This document shows, piece after piece, positions 8,682-17,288 of a stretch of 64,000 bases of DNA. Where the stretch lies: assembly GCF_003663825.1 (NCBI RefSeq), contig NZ_RCCC01000001.1, positions 4,472,501-4,536,500 on the forward strand, written 5' to 3'. The stretch comes from Acidovorax sp. 106. GTDB taxonomy: Bacteria; Pseudomonadota; Gammaproteobacteria; Burkholderiales; Burkholderiaceae_C. How positions within the stretch are numbered: the first letter of the stretch is position 1; each line of letters opens with the position of its first letter. The notes under the pieces are model-generated. The model was given only the letters and a program-made list of their open reading frames with translations. It did no database searches and had not been told where the DNA came from. The translations under genes and the position numbers were made by a program.

Positions 8682-10196
8682 TCAGCTGGCTGCCGATGCA
8701 CGCTTTACAGGCTTGGCGCGGGGTTTGGCTGCAGGTTTTGCGCCTTCTTGAGCCGCTACAGCGGCCTGCGTCAGCAGGTACTGAAACAACAAACCCACAG
8801 GACGCCCAGTAGATCCCTTGGCCGCCCCCCCCTTCCATGCGGTGCCCGCAATGTCCAGATGCGCCCAGGGGATGTCTCCTACAAATTTTTGCAAGAACTT
8901 GGCAGCCGTAATAGAGCCACCAGCCCGCCCAGCCACATTGCCCATGTCAGCAAAATTGCTCTTGAGTCCATCGGCATAGTCATCGTCCAGAGGCATGCGC
9001 CAGCACAGGTCCAGCGACGCGTCACCCGCCTGCTGCAAAGCCAGGGCCAGGTCATCGCGGTTGGAATACAGGCCACTGCGCACGCCCCCCAGGGCAATCA
9101 CGCAGGCGCCAGTCAGGGTGGCAATGTCAATCAGCGCCGCTGGTTTGAAGCGCGCAGCGTACGTCAGCGCGTCACACAACACCAAGCGCCCTTCGGCGTC
9201 GGTGTTCAAGATCTCGATGGTCTGGCCGCTCATACTGGTCACCACATCGCCCGGTTTTACCGCACGGCCATCGGGCATGTTCTCGCACGCCGGGATCAAG
9301 CCCACCACATTCAATGCGGGCTGCAGCTCAGCCAGGGCCTTGAATACCCCCAGCACACTGGCAGCACCACACATATCGAACTTCATCTCGTCCATCTCGC
9401 CTGCAGGCTTGATGGAGATGCCGCCGGTGTCGAAGGTGATCCCTTTGCCCACCAGCACCACCGCAGGGGCATCCTTGGCTGCACCACGGTAGTGCAATTC
9501 AATGAACCGCAGGGGCTGCTCCGCCCCCTGGGCCACGGCCATGAAAGCGCCCATGCCCAGCTTTGCCACTTCGGCAGGGCCATGCACCTTGCATTGGACG
9601 CGAGGCTGCTTGGCCAGCGATTTGGCGGCCTCGGCCAACATCGTCGGCGTGGCATGGTTTGCGGGCCTGTTGCCCCATTCACGGGCAAACTCAACGCCGG
9701 CAACCAATGCCACTCCTTCATCAAACTCTGACCGGACCTTGGTGACATCAAAGACCCCCACCACGCAACGCACCAAGGCTCGCGCTTCTGCTTTGGACTT
9801 GGTGGTGGTGTAAACATAGCTGGCCTCAGCCACGGCCTGGACCAAGGAGCTGACAGCGGGGCCGGACAATGCAACGGAAGACACCACAGCCATGCGCTTG
9901 ACCTGAGGCCCCTTGAGCAAGGAAGACAGCGACAGCACCGCTTGGCGGACAGCACGCGCAGACCCATCACCCGCGCCCAACAACACCACACGCCGGGCAA
10001 CAGCTGCTGGCGCGTTGTAGCACTGCAGCACTTTGCCCAGCTTGGCACTGAAGTCACCTTGCTTAATGGCTTGCCCTGCCAAGGCCGACAACGGGTCCTT
10101 GCCAGCCTTGAACTCCTCAGTCACCAAAACAGCCAACAAGTCGCATTTTTCGCTTGCGGCGGCATCCAAATCCAGTTTCTTCAGATCAAAGTTCAT
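8682..10196 (-). CDS. pepA: Cytosol (leucyl) aminopeptidase
   Basis: A hexameric two-metal M17 aminopeptidase removing N-terminal Leu and other residues, 504 residues. The start at 10196 (MNFDLKKLDL) is chosen over a GC-poor 13-residue extension. The metal-binding and catalytic region shows GKGITFDTGGISIKP (Lys and Asp ligands), DMCGAASV, and the signature NTDAEGRLVL. A Lys/Ala-rich tail (KPAAKPRAKPVKRASAAS) ends the protein. It is divergent from lptF with only 23 bp between the starts, the conserved pepA/lptFG arrangement. Confidence 0.97.
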   Translation of the reverse strand: MNFDLKKLDLDAAASEKCDLLAVLVTEEFKAGKDPLSALAGQAIKQGDFSAKLGKVLQCYNAPAAVARRVVLLGAGDGSARAVRQAVLSLSSLLKGPQVKRMAVVSSVALSGPAVSSLVQAVAEASYVYTTTKSKAEARALVRCVVGVFDVTKVRSEFDEGVALVAGVEFAREWGNRPANHATPTMLAEAAKSLAKQPRVQCKVHGPAEVAKLGMGAFMAVAQGAEQPLRFIELHYRGAAKDAPAVVLVGKGITFDTGGISIKPAGEMDEMKFDMCGAASVLGVFKALAELQPALNVVGLIPACENMPDGRAVKPGDVVTSMSGQTIEILNTDAEGRLVLCDALTYAARFKPAALIDIATLTGACVIALGGVRSGLYSNRDDLALALQQAGDASLDLCWRMPLDDDYADGLKSNFADMGNVAGRAGGSITAAKFLQKFVGDIPWAHLDIAGTAWKGGAAKGSTGRPVGLLFQYLLTQAAVAAQEGAKPAAKPRAKPVKRASAAS

Positions 10197-10219
10197 AATC
10201 GGTGTTTTCCTTCGAGCCA

Positions 10220-11314
10220 ATGTTATTCGATTCATCTATTCGCAAGGAGCTGGCGCGCAGCTTCGGCGCGACGCTGGTGGTGCTGGTCACCGTGGTCATG
10301 ACCATGATGCTGATCCGCACCCTGGGACAAGCCTCACGGGGCAGCGTCAATCCCTCTGACGTCATGCTCGTGATGGGGTTTACCGTGCTCGGTCAACTGC
10401 CCATCATTCTCAGCCTGAGCCTGTTTGTTGCGGTGGTCAGCACACTCTCCAGAATGTACCGTGAGAGCGAGATGGTCATCTGGTTTGCCAGTGGCCGTGG
10501 GTTGGTCAGCCTTCTGCCACCTCTGCTGCGCTTTGCCTGGCCCGTCATGGCCGTCATCGCCGTGCTATCGCTGGCAGTCTGGCCCTGGTCCAACACCCAG
10601 ATCCAGGAACTGAAAACCCGCTACGAACAACGCAGCGACATTGACCGCATTGCCCCCGGCGAATTCCAGGAGTCGGCCAACGGCAGCCGGGTGTTCTTCA
10701 TTGACAAAGATGCACCCGACACCCAGGCTGGCAACAACATCTTCATCGCCACGTCGGTAGGCGACAAGGAATCCGTGACCAGCGCACACAGTGCACGCAT
10801 GGAAATCAAGGGCGAGGACCGTATCGCCATCTTGATCAACGGCCAACGACTGGAATCCACCCGAGACAAGGCGGGCCTCAAAGTCAGCGAATTTGAAGAA
10901 TATTCCACCCGCATTGGCTCTGCACCGCCGGGCGCTGTGGAGGAGTTCTCCGTCAAGACCCGCTCCACCCCCGCCTTGTTAGCCCAGCCGGTGCCCGCCA
11001 ACTTGGCAGAACTGGGATGGCGCGCGGGCCTGGCGCTGGCCGCGCTCAATTTTGTGGTGCTTGGCCTGGCGCTGGCCAGCGCCAACCCCCGAGCCGCGCG
11101 CAGCACCAGCATGGTGCTGGCGCTCTTTGCTTTCATCATCTACTACAACCTCATGACATTGGGTCAAAGCTGGATTGGCTCCGGCCGCATGGGGCTGGTC
11201 GGGTTCATGGTGCTGCTGCACGGTGGCACGCTGGCCGTAGGCCTGCTGCTGCTGGCCATCCGGCACAACCAGTGGACGCCTAGCCGCCTGTGGGCACCAA
11301 GGAGCCCTGCGTGA
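10220..11314 (+). CDS. lptF: LPS export ABC transporter permease LptF
   Basis: One of the two inner-membrane permeases of the LptB2FG complex that extracts lipopolysaccharide from the inner membrane toward LptC. It is 364 residues, with an N-terminal membrane block (helices at about 15-35, 53-75, 95-120), a periplasmic beta-jellyroll region (about 130-265) and a C-terminal block of three helices. The start at 10220 (MLFDSSIRKEL) fits the family. It overlaps lptG by four bases. Confidence 0.95.
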   Translation: MLFDSSIRKELARSFGATLVVLVTVVMTMMLIRTLGQASRGSVNPSDVMLVMGFTVLGQLPIILSLSLFVAVVSTLSRMYRESEMVIWFASGRGLVSLLPPLLRFAWPVMAVIAVLSLAVWPWSNTQIQELKTRYEQRSDIDRIAPGEFQESANGSRVFFIDKDAPDTQAGNNIFIATSVGDKESVTSAHSARMEIKGEDRIAILINGQRLESTRDKAGLKVSEFEEYSTRIGSAPPGAVEEFSVKTRSTPALLAQPVPANLAELGWRAGLALAALNFVVLGLALASANPRAARSTSMVLALFAFIIYYNLMTLGQSWIGSGRMGLVGFMVLLHGGTLAVGLLLLAIRHNQWTPSRLWAPRSPA

Positions 11315-12423
11315 ACACCTTACGCCGCCTCATTCACCGCGAAGCTGTTTTTGCGGTCACCTTCGTGACCATTGGCTTTTTGGCGCTGTTCTTCTTCTTT
11401 GACCTGGTGGACGAGCTGCGCTGGATTGGGCGCACCGGGGAAAACGGCTACCAGCTGTCGCACGCCCTGCTGTTCGTGACGCTCAGCATCCCCAGCCATC
11501 TCTACGAGCTGCTGCCCATCACGGTGCTTATTGGCACCATCTTTGTGATGGCGCGCCTGGCGCAAAGCTCTGAGTTCACCATCATGCGCACCAGCGGCAT
11601 GGGCCCTTGGCTGGCCCTGCGCACCCTGCTCACCTTGGGCGGTTTTTTTGTACTGGTCACCTTTGCTGTCGGCGACTACCTGGCACCACTGACCGACAAG
11701 GCCGCCCAACTGATCAAGGTACGCCACCTGGGCAAGCTCAGTGCAGGCGCCACAGGGGCCTGGCTCAAGGAGAAGCAGGACAACCACTCCTACGCCGTCA
11801 ATGTGCGCGCCATTGGGCCAGACAGTGGCTTGGTCGATGTGCGGATCTTTGAGTTCGATGAACAAGGCCGCATTGCCTCACAAACCCACGCGGCTACCGG
11901 GCAGGTCAGCACCAGCCAGTCAGGCGCCTGGGACCTGAGCGATGTACAACGCAGCGTTTTCTTCCAACGCGGCGACACCGAAGCCCGTGTAGAACACCAG
12001 AAACTGCCCGAGTGGCAATGGAGCACCCATATCAGCGCAGACATGGTGGCCGCCTCGCTGCTCAAGCCAGACCGCATGGCCACGTTCGACCTGTTCCAGT
12101 ACATCCGCCACCTCGACAGCAACGGACAATCGGCACAGCGGTACGAAATCGAGTTCTGGCGCAAAGTCTTCTATCCCCTCAGCTGCCTGGTCATGGTGGT
12201 GCTGGCCCTGCCCTTCGCCTATTTGCACTTCCGCTCAGGCGGTATTGCGGGCTATGTGTTTGGCGGGGTGATGGCCGGCATCAGCTTCTTCCTGCTCAAC
12301 AACGTATTCGGCTACGCGGGCAACCTGCAAAACTGGTCGCCCTGGCTCACTGCGGCAGCGCCCGGCCTCATTTACTCATTGCTCTCTCTGGCCGCTTTTG
12401 GGTGGCTGGTGCTCAGGCGCTAA
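11311..12423 (+). CDS. lptG: LPS export ABC transporter permease LptG
   Basis: Partner of LptF in the LPS exporter; 370 residues with the same fold (N-terminal helices, periplasmic jellyroll at about 140-260, C-terminal helices ending GWLVLRR). The start is a GTG at 11311 that overlaps the lptF stop as GTGA, so translation is coupled. The N-terminus VNTLRRLIHREAVFAVTFVT is typical. The downstream chelatase gene starts 23 bp later on the same strand. Confidence 0.95.
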   Translation: MNTLRRLIHREAVFAVTFVTIGFLALFFFFDLVDELRWIGRTGENGYQLSHALLFVTLSIPSHLYELLPITVLIGTIFVMARLAQSSEFTIMRTSGMGPWLALRTLLTLGGFFVLVTFAVGDYLAPLTDKAAQLIKVRHLGKLSAGATGAWLKEKQDNHSYAVNVRAIGPDSGLVDVRIFEFDEQGRIASQTHAATGQVSTSQSGAWDLSDVQRSVFFQRGDTEARVEHQKLPEWQWSTHISADMVAASLLKPDRMATFDLFQYIRHLDSNGQSAQRYEIEFWRKVFYPLSCLVMVVLALPFAYLHFRSGGIAGYVFGGVMAGISFFLLNNVFGYAGNLQNWSPWLTAAAPGLIYSLLSLAAFGWLVLRR

Positions 12424-12446
12424 CGCGGTTTATCTTTTCTGCTGCC

Positions 12447-12827
12447 ATGACAAACTCCTCATCCGCCGTCGTGCTTTTCTCACACGGCTCTCGCGATCCT
12501 CTGTGGCGCGCCCCTCTGGAGGCCGTTGCCACCCACATCCAGGCCGAACAGCCCCACCGCCCTGTGGCGTGCGCCTACTTGGAGCTTTGCGAGCCCAACA
12601 TCGCCCAGGTCGTGCAAACCCTGGTGGCCCAGGGTGCGGCGGCCATCACCGTCGTGCCCATGTTTTTAGGCACCGGCAAGCATGCCCGCGAGGACCTGCC
12701 TCTATTGGTAAGCGAGCTCCGCGCCCAACACCCCAGTATCACCTTTCATGTGCAACAAGCCATCGGGGAAGACGCCCGCATGACCGCTCTGATGGCACAC
12801 ATTGCCTGTGAAGCCCCGGCCACCTGA
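12447..12827 (+). CDS. Small CbiX/SirB-type sirohydrochlorin chelatase
   Basis: A 126-residue single-domain class II chelatase that inserts cobalt or iron into sirohydrochlorin (siroheme or cobalamin branch). The N-terminal motif VVLFSHGSRDPLWRAP carries the catalytic His, and the second region VVPMFLGTGKHAREDLP carries the second His. The small size matches CbiX-S proteins, which act as dimers. It follows lptG closely. The next gene, cysB, controls sulfur assimilation, which needs siroheme for sulfite reductase; that link is inference. Confidence 0.9.
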   Translation: MTNSSSAVVLFSHGSRDPLWRAPLEAVATHIQAEQPHRPVACAYLELCEPNIAQVVQTLVAQGAAAITVVPMFLGTGKHAREDLPLLVSELRAQHPSITFHVQQAIGEDARMTALMAHIACEAPAT

Positions 12828-12948
12828 ACAAGCAACCCAGCCCAACCGACCACTCCACGCGGGTTCTGCAAAGCAGCTGATACGGTGGCAGCACCTATTC
12901 TTTAGATGAATGCAGCATAATGATGAAAATCTTTAGTCTTCATCAGAT

Positions 12949-13890
12949 ATGAACCTGCACCAATTCCGCTTCGTTCAAGAGGCTGCACGCCGTAACCTCA
13001 ATCTGACCGAAGCCGCCAAGGCCCTGCACACCTCCCAGCCCGGCGTCTCCAAGGCCATCATCGAGCTGGAAGAAGAGCTGGGCGTGGACATCTTTGCCCG
13101 CCACGGCAAACGGCTCAAGCGCATCACCGAACCCGGCCAGCATGTGCTCAAAAGCATCGAGGTCATCATGCGCGAGGTGGGCAACCTCAAGCGCATCGGC
13201 GAACAGTTCAGTGCCCAGGACAGCGGCACCCTCAGCATCGCCACCACCCACACCCAGGCCCGTTACGTGCTGCCCGTACCCGTGGCACGGCTGCGCGAGG
13301 CCTACCCCAAGGTCAACGTGAGCCTGCACCAGGCCACGCCCCACGAAGTGGCCCGCATGATCATCGACGAGGTGGCCGAGATCGGCATGGCCACCGAGTC
13401 GCTGGCCGACTACCCTGAACTGGTCACCCTGCCCTGCTACGAATGGCAACACGTGCTGGTGGTGCCCACGGACCACCCGCTGGCGCAAAAGGAGCGCATC
13501 GGCCTGGACGACCTGGCCCATGAAGCCCTGATCACCTACCACCCCTCCTTCACGGGCCGCGGCAAGATCGACCACGCCTTTGCGGCGCGCAAGCTCACGC
13601 CCCGCATCGTGCTCGAAGCCATCGACTCGGACGTGATCAAGACCTATGTGCGCCTGGGCCTGGGCATCGGCATCGTGGCCGAGATGGCCATGCGTGACGA
13701 CCCGGTGGGCGACCTGGCCGTGCGGCCGGTGGGCCACCTGTTTGGCCAGAGCGTGGCACGCGTGGCCTTCAAGCGCGGAGCCTACCTGCGCAACTTTGTC
13801 TACAAATTTGCCGAGCTGCTCAGCGACCGCCTGAGCCGCGAGCTGATCGCCCGCGCGATGACGGGCCATGTCAACGACTACGAACTTTGA
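12949..13890 (+). CDS. cysB: CysB-like LysR-family regulator of sulfur assimilation
   Basis: A LysR-type activator of cysteine/sulfate assimilation genes that senses N-acetylserine. It has 313 residues. The helix-turn-helix is at about 17-45 (NLTEAAKALHTSQPGVSKAI). The co-inducer pocket shows TTHTQARYVLP and FTGRGKID, both characteristic of CysB/Cbl rather than LysR proteins in general. No sulfate-assimilation operon follows directly in this window; an aminotransferase follows instead. An AT-rich promoter-like stretch (12895-12945) precedes the gene. Confidence 0.92.
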   Translation: MNLHQFRFVQEAARRNLNLTEAAKALHTSQPGVSKAIIELEEELGVDIFARHGKRLKRITEPGQHVLKSIEVIMREVGNLKRIGEQFSAQDSGTLSIATTHTQARYVLPVPVARLREAYPKVNVSLHQATPHEVARMIIDEVAEIGMATESLADYPELVTLPCYEWQHVLVVPTDHPLAQKERIGLDDLAHEALITYHPSFTGRGKIDHAFAARKLTPRIVLEAIDSDVIKTYVRLGLGIGIVAEMAMRDDPVGDLAVRPVGHLFGQSVARVAFKRGAYLRNFVYKFAELLSDRLSRELIARAMTGHVNDYEL

Positions 13891-13892
13891 AA

Positions 13893-13968
13893 CACCCCCT
13901 GAGCCGCTTTGCGTCTTCCCCCTTCAGGGGGACGCCGCCAGTGGCCTGGCAAAGCCAGCTCCACGGCG
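13893..13968 (+). repeat. Family C repeat (CCCCCTGAG...GACGCCGCC)
   Basis: The spacer between cysB and the aminotransferase contains CCCCCTGAGCCGCTTTGCG, then CCCCCTTCAGGGGGACGCC, a hairpin-forming sequence related to the copies at 35335-35385 and 36825-36900. It may act as a terminator for cysB, although no long T run follows. Confidence 0.55.
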
Positions 13969-14043
13969 TCCGCTGGCTTGGCCTGCTCCGCGGCCTTCAG
14001 GTCGATAACCGCTGCGCCGATTTCCAATGATTGACACTACGCA

Positions 14044-15195
14044 ATGAGCACCCCTTCATTCCCCAGCAAGCTGCCCCATGTCGGCACCACCATCTTCACG
14101 GTGATGTCGGCCCTGGCCACCGAGCACAAAGCCGTCAACCTGGGCCAGGGCTTTCCCGACTTTGAATGCGCACCCGAGCTGGTGAACGCCGTCACCGCAG
14201 CCATGCAGGCCGGGCACAACCAGTACCCGCCCATGCCCGGCATCCCCGCGCTGCGCGAGGCCGTGGCCCGCAAGATCGAGGCGCTGCACGGCCGTGCCTA
14301 CAACCCCAATACCGAAATCACCATCACCGCTGGCGCCACGCAGGCCATCATCACCGCCATCCTGGCCATCGTGCACCCGGGTGATGAGGTGATCGTGCTC
14401 GACCCCTGCTACGACAGCTATGTGCCCAACATCGAGTTGGCGGGAGGCAAGGCGGTGCGCGTGCCGCTCACGCCCGGCACCTTCCGCCCTGACTTCGGCA
14501 AGATCGGCGCCGCCATCACACCGCGCACCCGCGCCATCCTCATCAACAGCCCGCACAACCCCAGCGCCACCATCTGGACGGCCGAGGAAATGCGCCAGCT
14601 CGAAGATTTGCTCGCCCCCACCGACATCCTGCTCATCAGCGACGAGGTGTACGAGCACATGGTGTTCGACGGCGCCGAGCACCAGAGCGCAGCGCGCTTT
14701 GCGGGCCTGGCGGCACGCGCCTTCATCGTGTCGAGCTTTGGCAAGACCTTCCACGTCACCGGCTGGAAGGTCGGCACCGTGGCGGCCCCCGCAGCGCTGA
14801 CGGCCGAATTCCGCAAGGTGCACCAGTTCAACGTGTTCACAGTCAACACGCCCATGCAGCACGGGCTGGCCGCCTACCTGCAGGACCCCACGCCCTACCT
14901 GCAGCTGCCCGCGTTCTACCAGGCCAAGCGCGACCTCTTCCGCGAGGGCTTGGCAGGCTCACGCTTCAAGCTGCTGCCCAGCACAGGCAGCTACTTCCAG
15001 TGCGTGGATATTTCGGCGATCAGCGATCTGAACGAAGCCGACTTCTGCCAGTGGCTCACCCGCGAAGTGGGCGTAGCGGCGATTCCGCTGTCGGCGTTTT
15101 ATGGCGATGGGTTTGACCAGCGCGTGGTCCGGTTCTGCTTTGCCAAGAAGGACGAGACGCTGCGCGCTGCGCTGGAACGATTGCGCAAGCTCTGA
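14044..15195 (+). CDS. ybdL: PLP-dependent methionine-type aminotransferase (YbdL-like)
   Basis: A class I aminotransferase, 383 residues, closely resembling E. coli YbdL, which transaminates methionine and other hydrophobic or aromatic amino acids. Matching segments include LPHVGTTIFTVMSALA, NLGQGFPDF, NSPHNPSATIW, ISDEVYEH and SSFGKTFHVTGWKVG (the Lys in SSFGK forms the Schiff base with PLP). The C-terminus FCQWLTREVGVAAIPLSAF is also shared. It follows cysB on the same strand, separated by a repeat; a role in sulfur amino acid recycling is plausible. Confidence 0.9.
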   Translation: MSTPSFPSKLPHVGTTIFTVMSALATEHKAVNLGQGFPDFECAPELVNAVTAAMQAGHNQYPPMPGIPALREAVARKIEALHGRAYNPNTEITITAGATQAIITAILAIVHPGDEVIVLDPCYDSYVPNIELAGGKAVRVPLTPGTFRPDFGKIGAAITPRTRAILINSPHNPSATIWTAEEMRQLEDLLAPTDILLISDEVYEHMVFDGAEHQSAARFAGLAARAFIVSSFGKTFHVTGWKVGTVAAPAALTAEFRKVHQFNVFTVNTPMQHGLAAYLQDPTPYLQLPAFYQAKRDLFREGLAGSRFKLLPSTGSYFQCVDISAISDLNEADFCQWLTREVGVAAIPLSAFYGDGFDQRVVRFCFAKKDETLRAALERLRKL

Positions 15196-15205
15196 GGCCG
15201 TTGCC

Positions 15206-15622
15206 ATGGCAGCACTGACCGGGTCTCTGCGGCCCATCGTCGCGCCCACGCCCACCAACCAGCTGCTACCGTTTGAGAAAGCACTGTTGATCGCTGCAGC
15301 GTCCGCACTGCAGCCGACCGAGGCCACGCTGTTGACCAAGCAGGTGGCCTGCATCAACAGCGTCCAGCGCCCATTGGACTGGAAGCGCATCGAGTTCCAG
15401 TGCAAACACTGGTTTCGGGTCCGCTGGCCTGCACCACTTCTCTTCGACCGCACGGAAAAGTTCCGTATCGCCACCATTGCCTGCCAGTTTGGAGCCAAAG
15501 ACACACTGGTGGATGTATGGGCAACGGATGGCCATGTGTCCGCGCTGGAGTCCTCTTTGGGTCTCAGTGGTCTCTCCATCTCGGGGCCGCTGAACATCGT
15601 TGCGGTGCATCCCGCAACCTGA
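15206..15622 (+). CDS. Protein of unknown function
   Basis: I do not recognise it. The frame from the ATG at 15206 encodes 138 residues, begins 10 bp after the aminotransferase stop and ends before a family A repeat. It has no signal peptide or membrane helix. Residues 30-100 look like an ordinary globular protein (ATLLTKQVACINSVQRPLDW, LFDRTEKFRIATIACQFG). Tight spacing suggests it is the second gene of the aminotransferase operon. Confidence 0.6.
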   Translation: MAALTGSLRPIVAPTPTNQLLPFEKALLIAAASALQPTEATLLTKQVACINSVQRPLDWKRIEFQCKHWFRVRWPAPLLFDRTEKFRIATIACQFGAKDTLVDVWATDGHVSALESSLGLSGLSISGPLNIVAVHPAT

Positions 15623-15656
15623 AGGACGCCGTGCCGCCCAATGGGGAGTAACTTTA

Positions 15657-15715
15657 TAGAAAACTGGCCCTTGAGCCCGTCCATCAAGCGCAACAAGCTA
15701 TAAATAAAGCAGCAA
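15657..15715 (-). repeat. Family A repeat
   Basis: Reverse strand reads TATAGCTTGTTGCGCTTGAT, a spacer and AAGGGCCAGTTTT. It is a diverged copy of the family described at 21985-22036 and lies between the unknown gene and the EamA gene. Confidence 0.6.
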
Positions 15716-15791
15716 ATTCAGCACATAGCAGTTCAAATTGCAGCACAACCCGGCGTGCTTCCAAGTGGCAGCACTGCGGTGAACACCACGC

Positions 15792-16694
15792 TCACCTCGT
15801 CTGCCGCGCCAGCCACACACCCGCAGCCGCCAACCCCATCCCGGCCAGCGCCCAGCCGCTGAGCGTTTCACCAAACATCGCCCAGGCGATCAGCGCCGTG
15901 GTGGGCGGGGTCAGGTAGAACAGGCTGGCCACGTTCACTGCGCCGCCCCGGCGGATTAGCAGGTTCAGGAGGCTCACGGCCCCCAGCGAGAGCACCAGCA
16001 CGAGCCAGCCCAGCGCAAACACAAACTCGCCCGTCCACGATATGGCCATGGATTCGGTGGCGTAAGCGACCACGCCCATGGCGATAGCACAGGGCAGGTA
16101 CTGGATGACCGAGCCCGTGCGCAAGTCGAACGAGGGGCAAAACCGTTTCTGGTACAGCGTGCCGGCCGTGATGCCCAGCAGCGCGACCACAGCGGGCAAC
16201 AGCATGCCCAGCAGAGCGCCCGCGGGCACGGTAGCCACCTTGCCGGCCACCACCAGCGCCACGCCGGTAAAGCCCAGCGCCAAGCCCGCCCACTGGGCAG
16301 GCCGTACCTTCTCGTTCAGCAAAGCCCCGGCCACCAGGGCTGTCAGCAGCGGCTGCAACCCCACCACCAGCGCCGTGATACCCGATGGCAACCCGTGCCC
16401 GATGGCCATGAACACCCCGCCCAGGTACACGCCGTGCACCAGCAGGCCCGACACCCCGATGTGCAGCCAGGCCCAGCCCGACGGCGGCCAAGGTGCACGC
16501 GCTACCGCCACGACGGCCAGCATGAGCACGATGACAATGGCAAACCGCAGCGCCAGAAAGGTCAGTGGCTCCACATACGGCAGCCCCAGCTTGGCGCCGA
16601 TGAAGCCCGTGCTCCAGAGCGCTACAAAAAGCAGAGGGACCAGCGAATCGATCGGACTGGAAGCGCTGGGACGGAGCGAAGTGGCCTGGGTCAT
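15792..16694 (-). CDS. EamA/DMT-family transporter
   Basis: An inner-membrane protein of the drug/metabolite transporter superfamily, 300 residues, with about ten hydrophobic helices in two EamA repeats. The first repeat opens PLLFVALWSTGFIGAKLGLP and the second ends with helices AMFGETLSGWALAGMGL. Members export amino acids, metabolites or drugs; the substrate here cannot be inferred. It stands alone on the minus strand. Confidence 0.88.
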   Translation of the reverse strand: MTQATSLRPSASSPIDSLVPLLFVALWSTGFIGAKLGLPYVEPLTFLALRFAIVIVLMLAVVAVARAPWPPSGWAWLHIGVSGLLVHGVYLGGVFMAIGHGLPSGITALVVGLQPLLTALVAGALLNEKVRPAQWAGLALGFTGVALVVAGKVATVPAGALLGMLLPAVVALLGITAGTLYQKRFCPSFDLRTGSVIQYLPCAIAMGVVAYATESMAISWTGEFVFALGWLVLVLSLGAVSLLNLLIRRGGAVNVASLFYLTPPTTALIAWAMFGETLSGWALAGMGLAAAGVWLARQTR

Positions 16695-16903
16695 GGGGGA
16701 AAGAAGCGAAAGGTCGGATGGGGATGATCGCAGCTTGCGAGCGCCTTGGCTCCGGGCTGGCGTGCAGGCACTGCGATGACCCTGCTCCCTTGCTGGAAAG
16801 CCTCAGCGGGTGTCCCCTGGAAGGCGCGCAGCAGCAGAGACACCCAACGCATGCGCCACGATCAGCCAGTCCGTGGACCGTACAAGAAAAATCCAAAAAA
16901 ACA

Positions 16904-16955
16904 GCCTCTAGAGCTTGAAGATAAAGCGCCACAAGCTATCAATTAAATAGCAATT
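16904..16955 (-). repeat. Family A repeat
   Basis: Reads GCCTCTAGAGCTTGAAG, AAAGCGCCACAAGCTATC and then ATAGCAATT on the plus strand, matching the reverse complement of the copy at 21985-22036. Confidence 0.6.
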
Positions 16956-16995
16956 TACCACACACCTGTTTGATAGCCCGGCCCTCGTGCCCGCC

Positions 16996-17049
16996 ATCTT
17001 GATGCGATCTTGATACTCCACCCCGCACTCTTGCGCCCATCTTGATGCG
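16996..17049 (+). promoter_or_regulatory. Phased direct repeats upstream of kdp, candidate KdpE operator
   Basis: ATCTTGATGCG at 16996-17006, ATCTTGATAC at 17007-17016 and ATCTTGATGCG at 17039-17049. The starts are 11 and 32 bp apart, so the copies lie close to the same face of the helix. OmpR-family regulators such as KdpE bind tandem direct repeats of about this spacing; the assignment to KdpE is inference from position. Confidence 0.45.
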
Positions 17050-17088
17050 GGCATTCCTAGCATCGGTCCATGTCTCAAGGAGGACGCT

Positions 17089-17196
17089 ATGGACTGGATA
17101 TTTTTAGCGACGGCAGGCCTGCTCTGGCTGGCCGCCTGTGGCTTGGCCAAGGGTTGCGCACTGCTGCAACAGCAGGCGCAAGGGGGGCGGTCATGA
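17089..17196 (+). CDS. 35-residue membrane microprotein at head of kdp operon
   Basis: A tiny frame with a very strong ribosome binding site (AAGGAGG at 17077-17083, 5 bases before the ATG). It encodes [18 protein letters not shown] and a tail with KGCALLQQQ, that is one membrane helix followed by a short cytoplasmic end. Its stop overlaps the kdpF start as ATGA (17193-17196), so it is translationally coupled to kdp. I recall similar unnamed single-helix proteins before kdpF in other proteobacteria, but the role is unknown; it may be a second small stabilising or regulatory subunit of the pump. Confidence 0.7.
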   Translation: MDWIFLATAGLLWLAACGLAKGCALLQQQAQGGRS

Positions 17197-17288
17197 CCAG
17201 CGGCTGGATGATTCTGGCGGCCATGCTGGCTGCGGGCCTCTTGGTGTATCTGATCGCCGTGCTGCTGCGGCCGGAGGACTTTTCATGA
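17193..17288 (+). CDS. kdpF: KdpF, small subunit of the K+ transporting ATPase
   Basis: A 31-residue single-helix protein ([16 protein letters not shown]... ending LLRPEDFS). The end motif [12 protein letters not shown] is the hallmark of KdpF, which stabilises the KdpABC complex. Both ends overlap neighbours by four bases (ATGA with the upstream microprotein and with kdpA). Confidence 0.9.
   Translation: MTSGWMILAAMLAAGLLVYLIAVLLRPEDFS

Larger units (their letters stand above)
16695..17088. other. 394 bp gene-free region upstream of kdp
   Basis: It holds the 5' side of the EamA gene, one family A repeat (16904-16955) and the kdp promoter region with three copies of ATCTTGAT (16996-17049). 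I see no gene in it. Confidence 0.7.
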
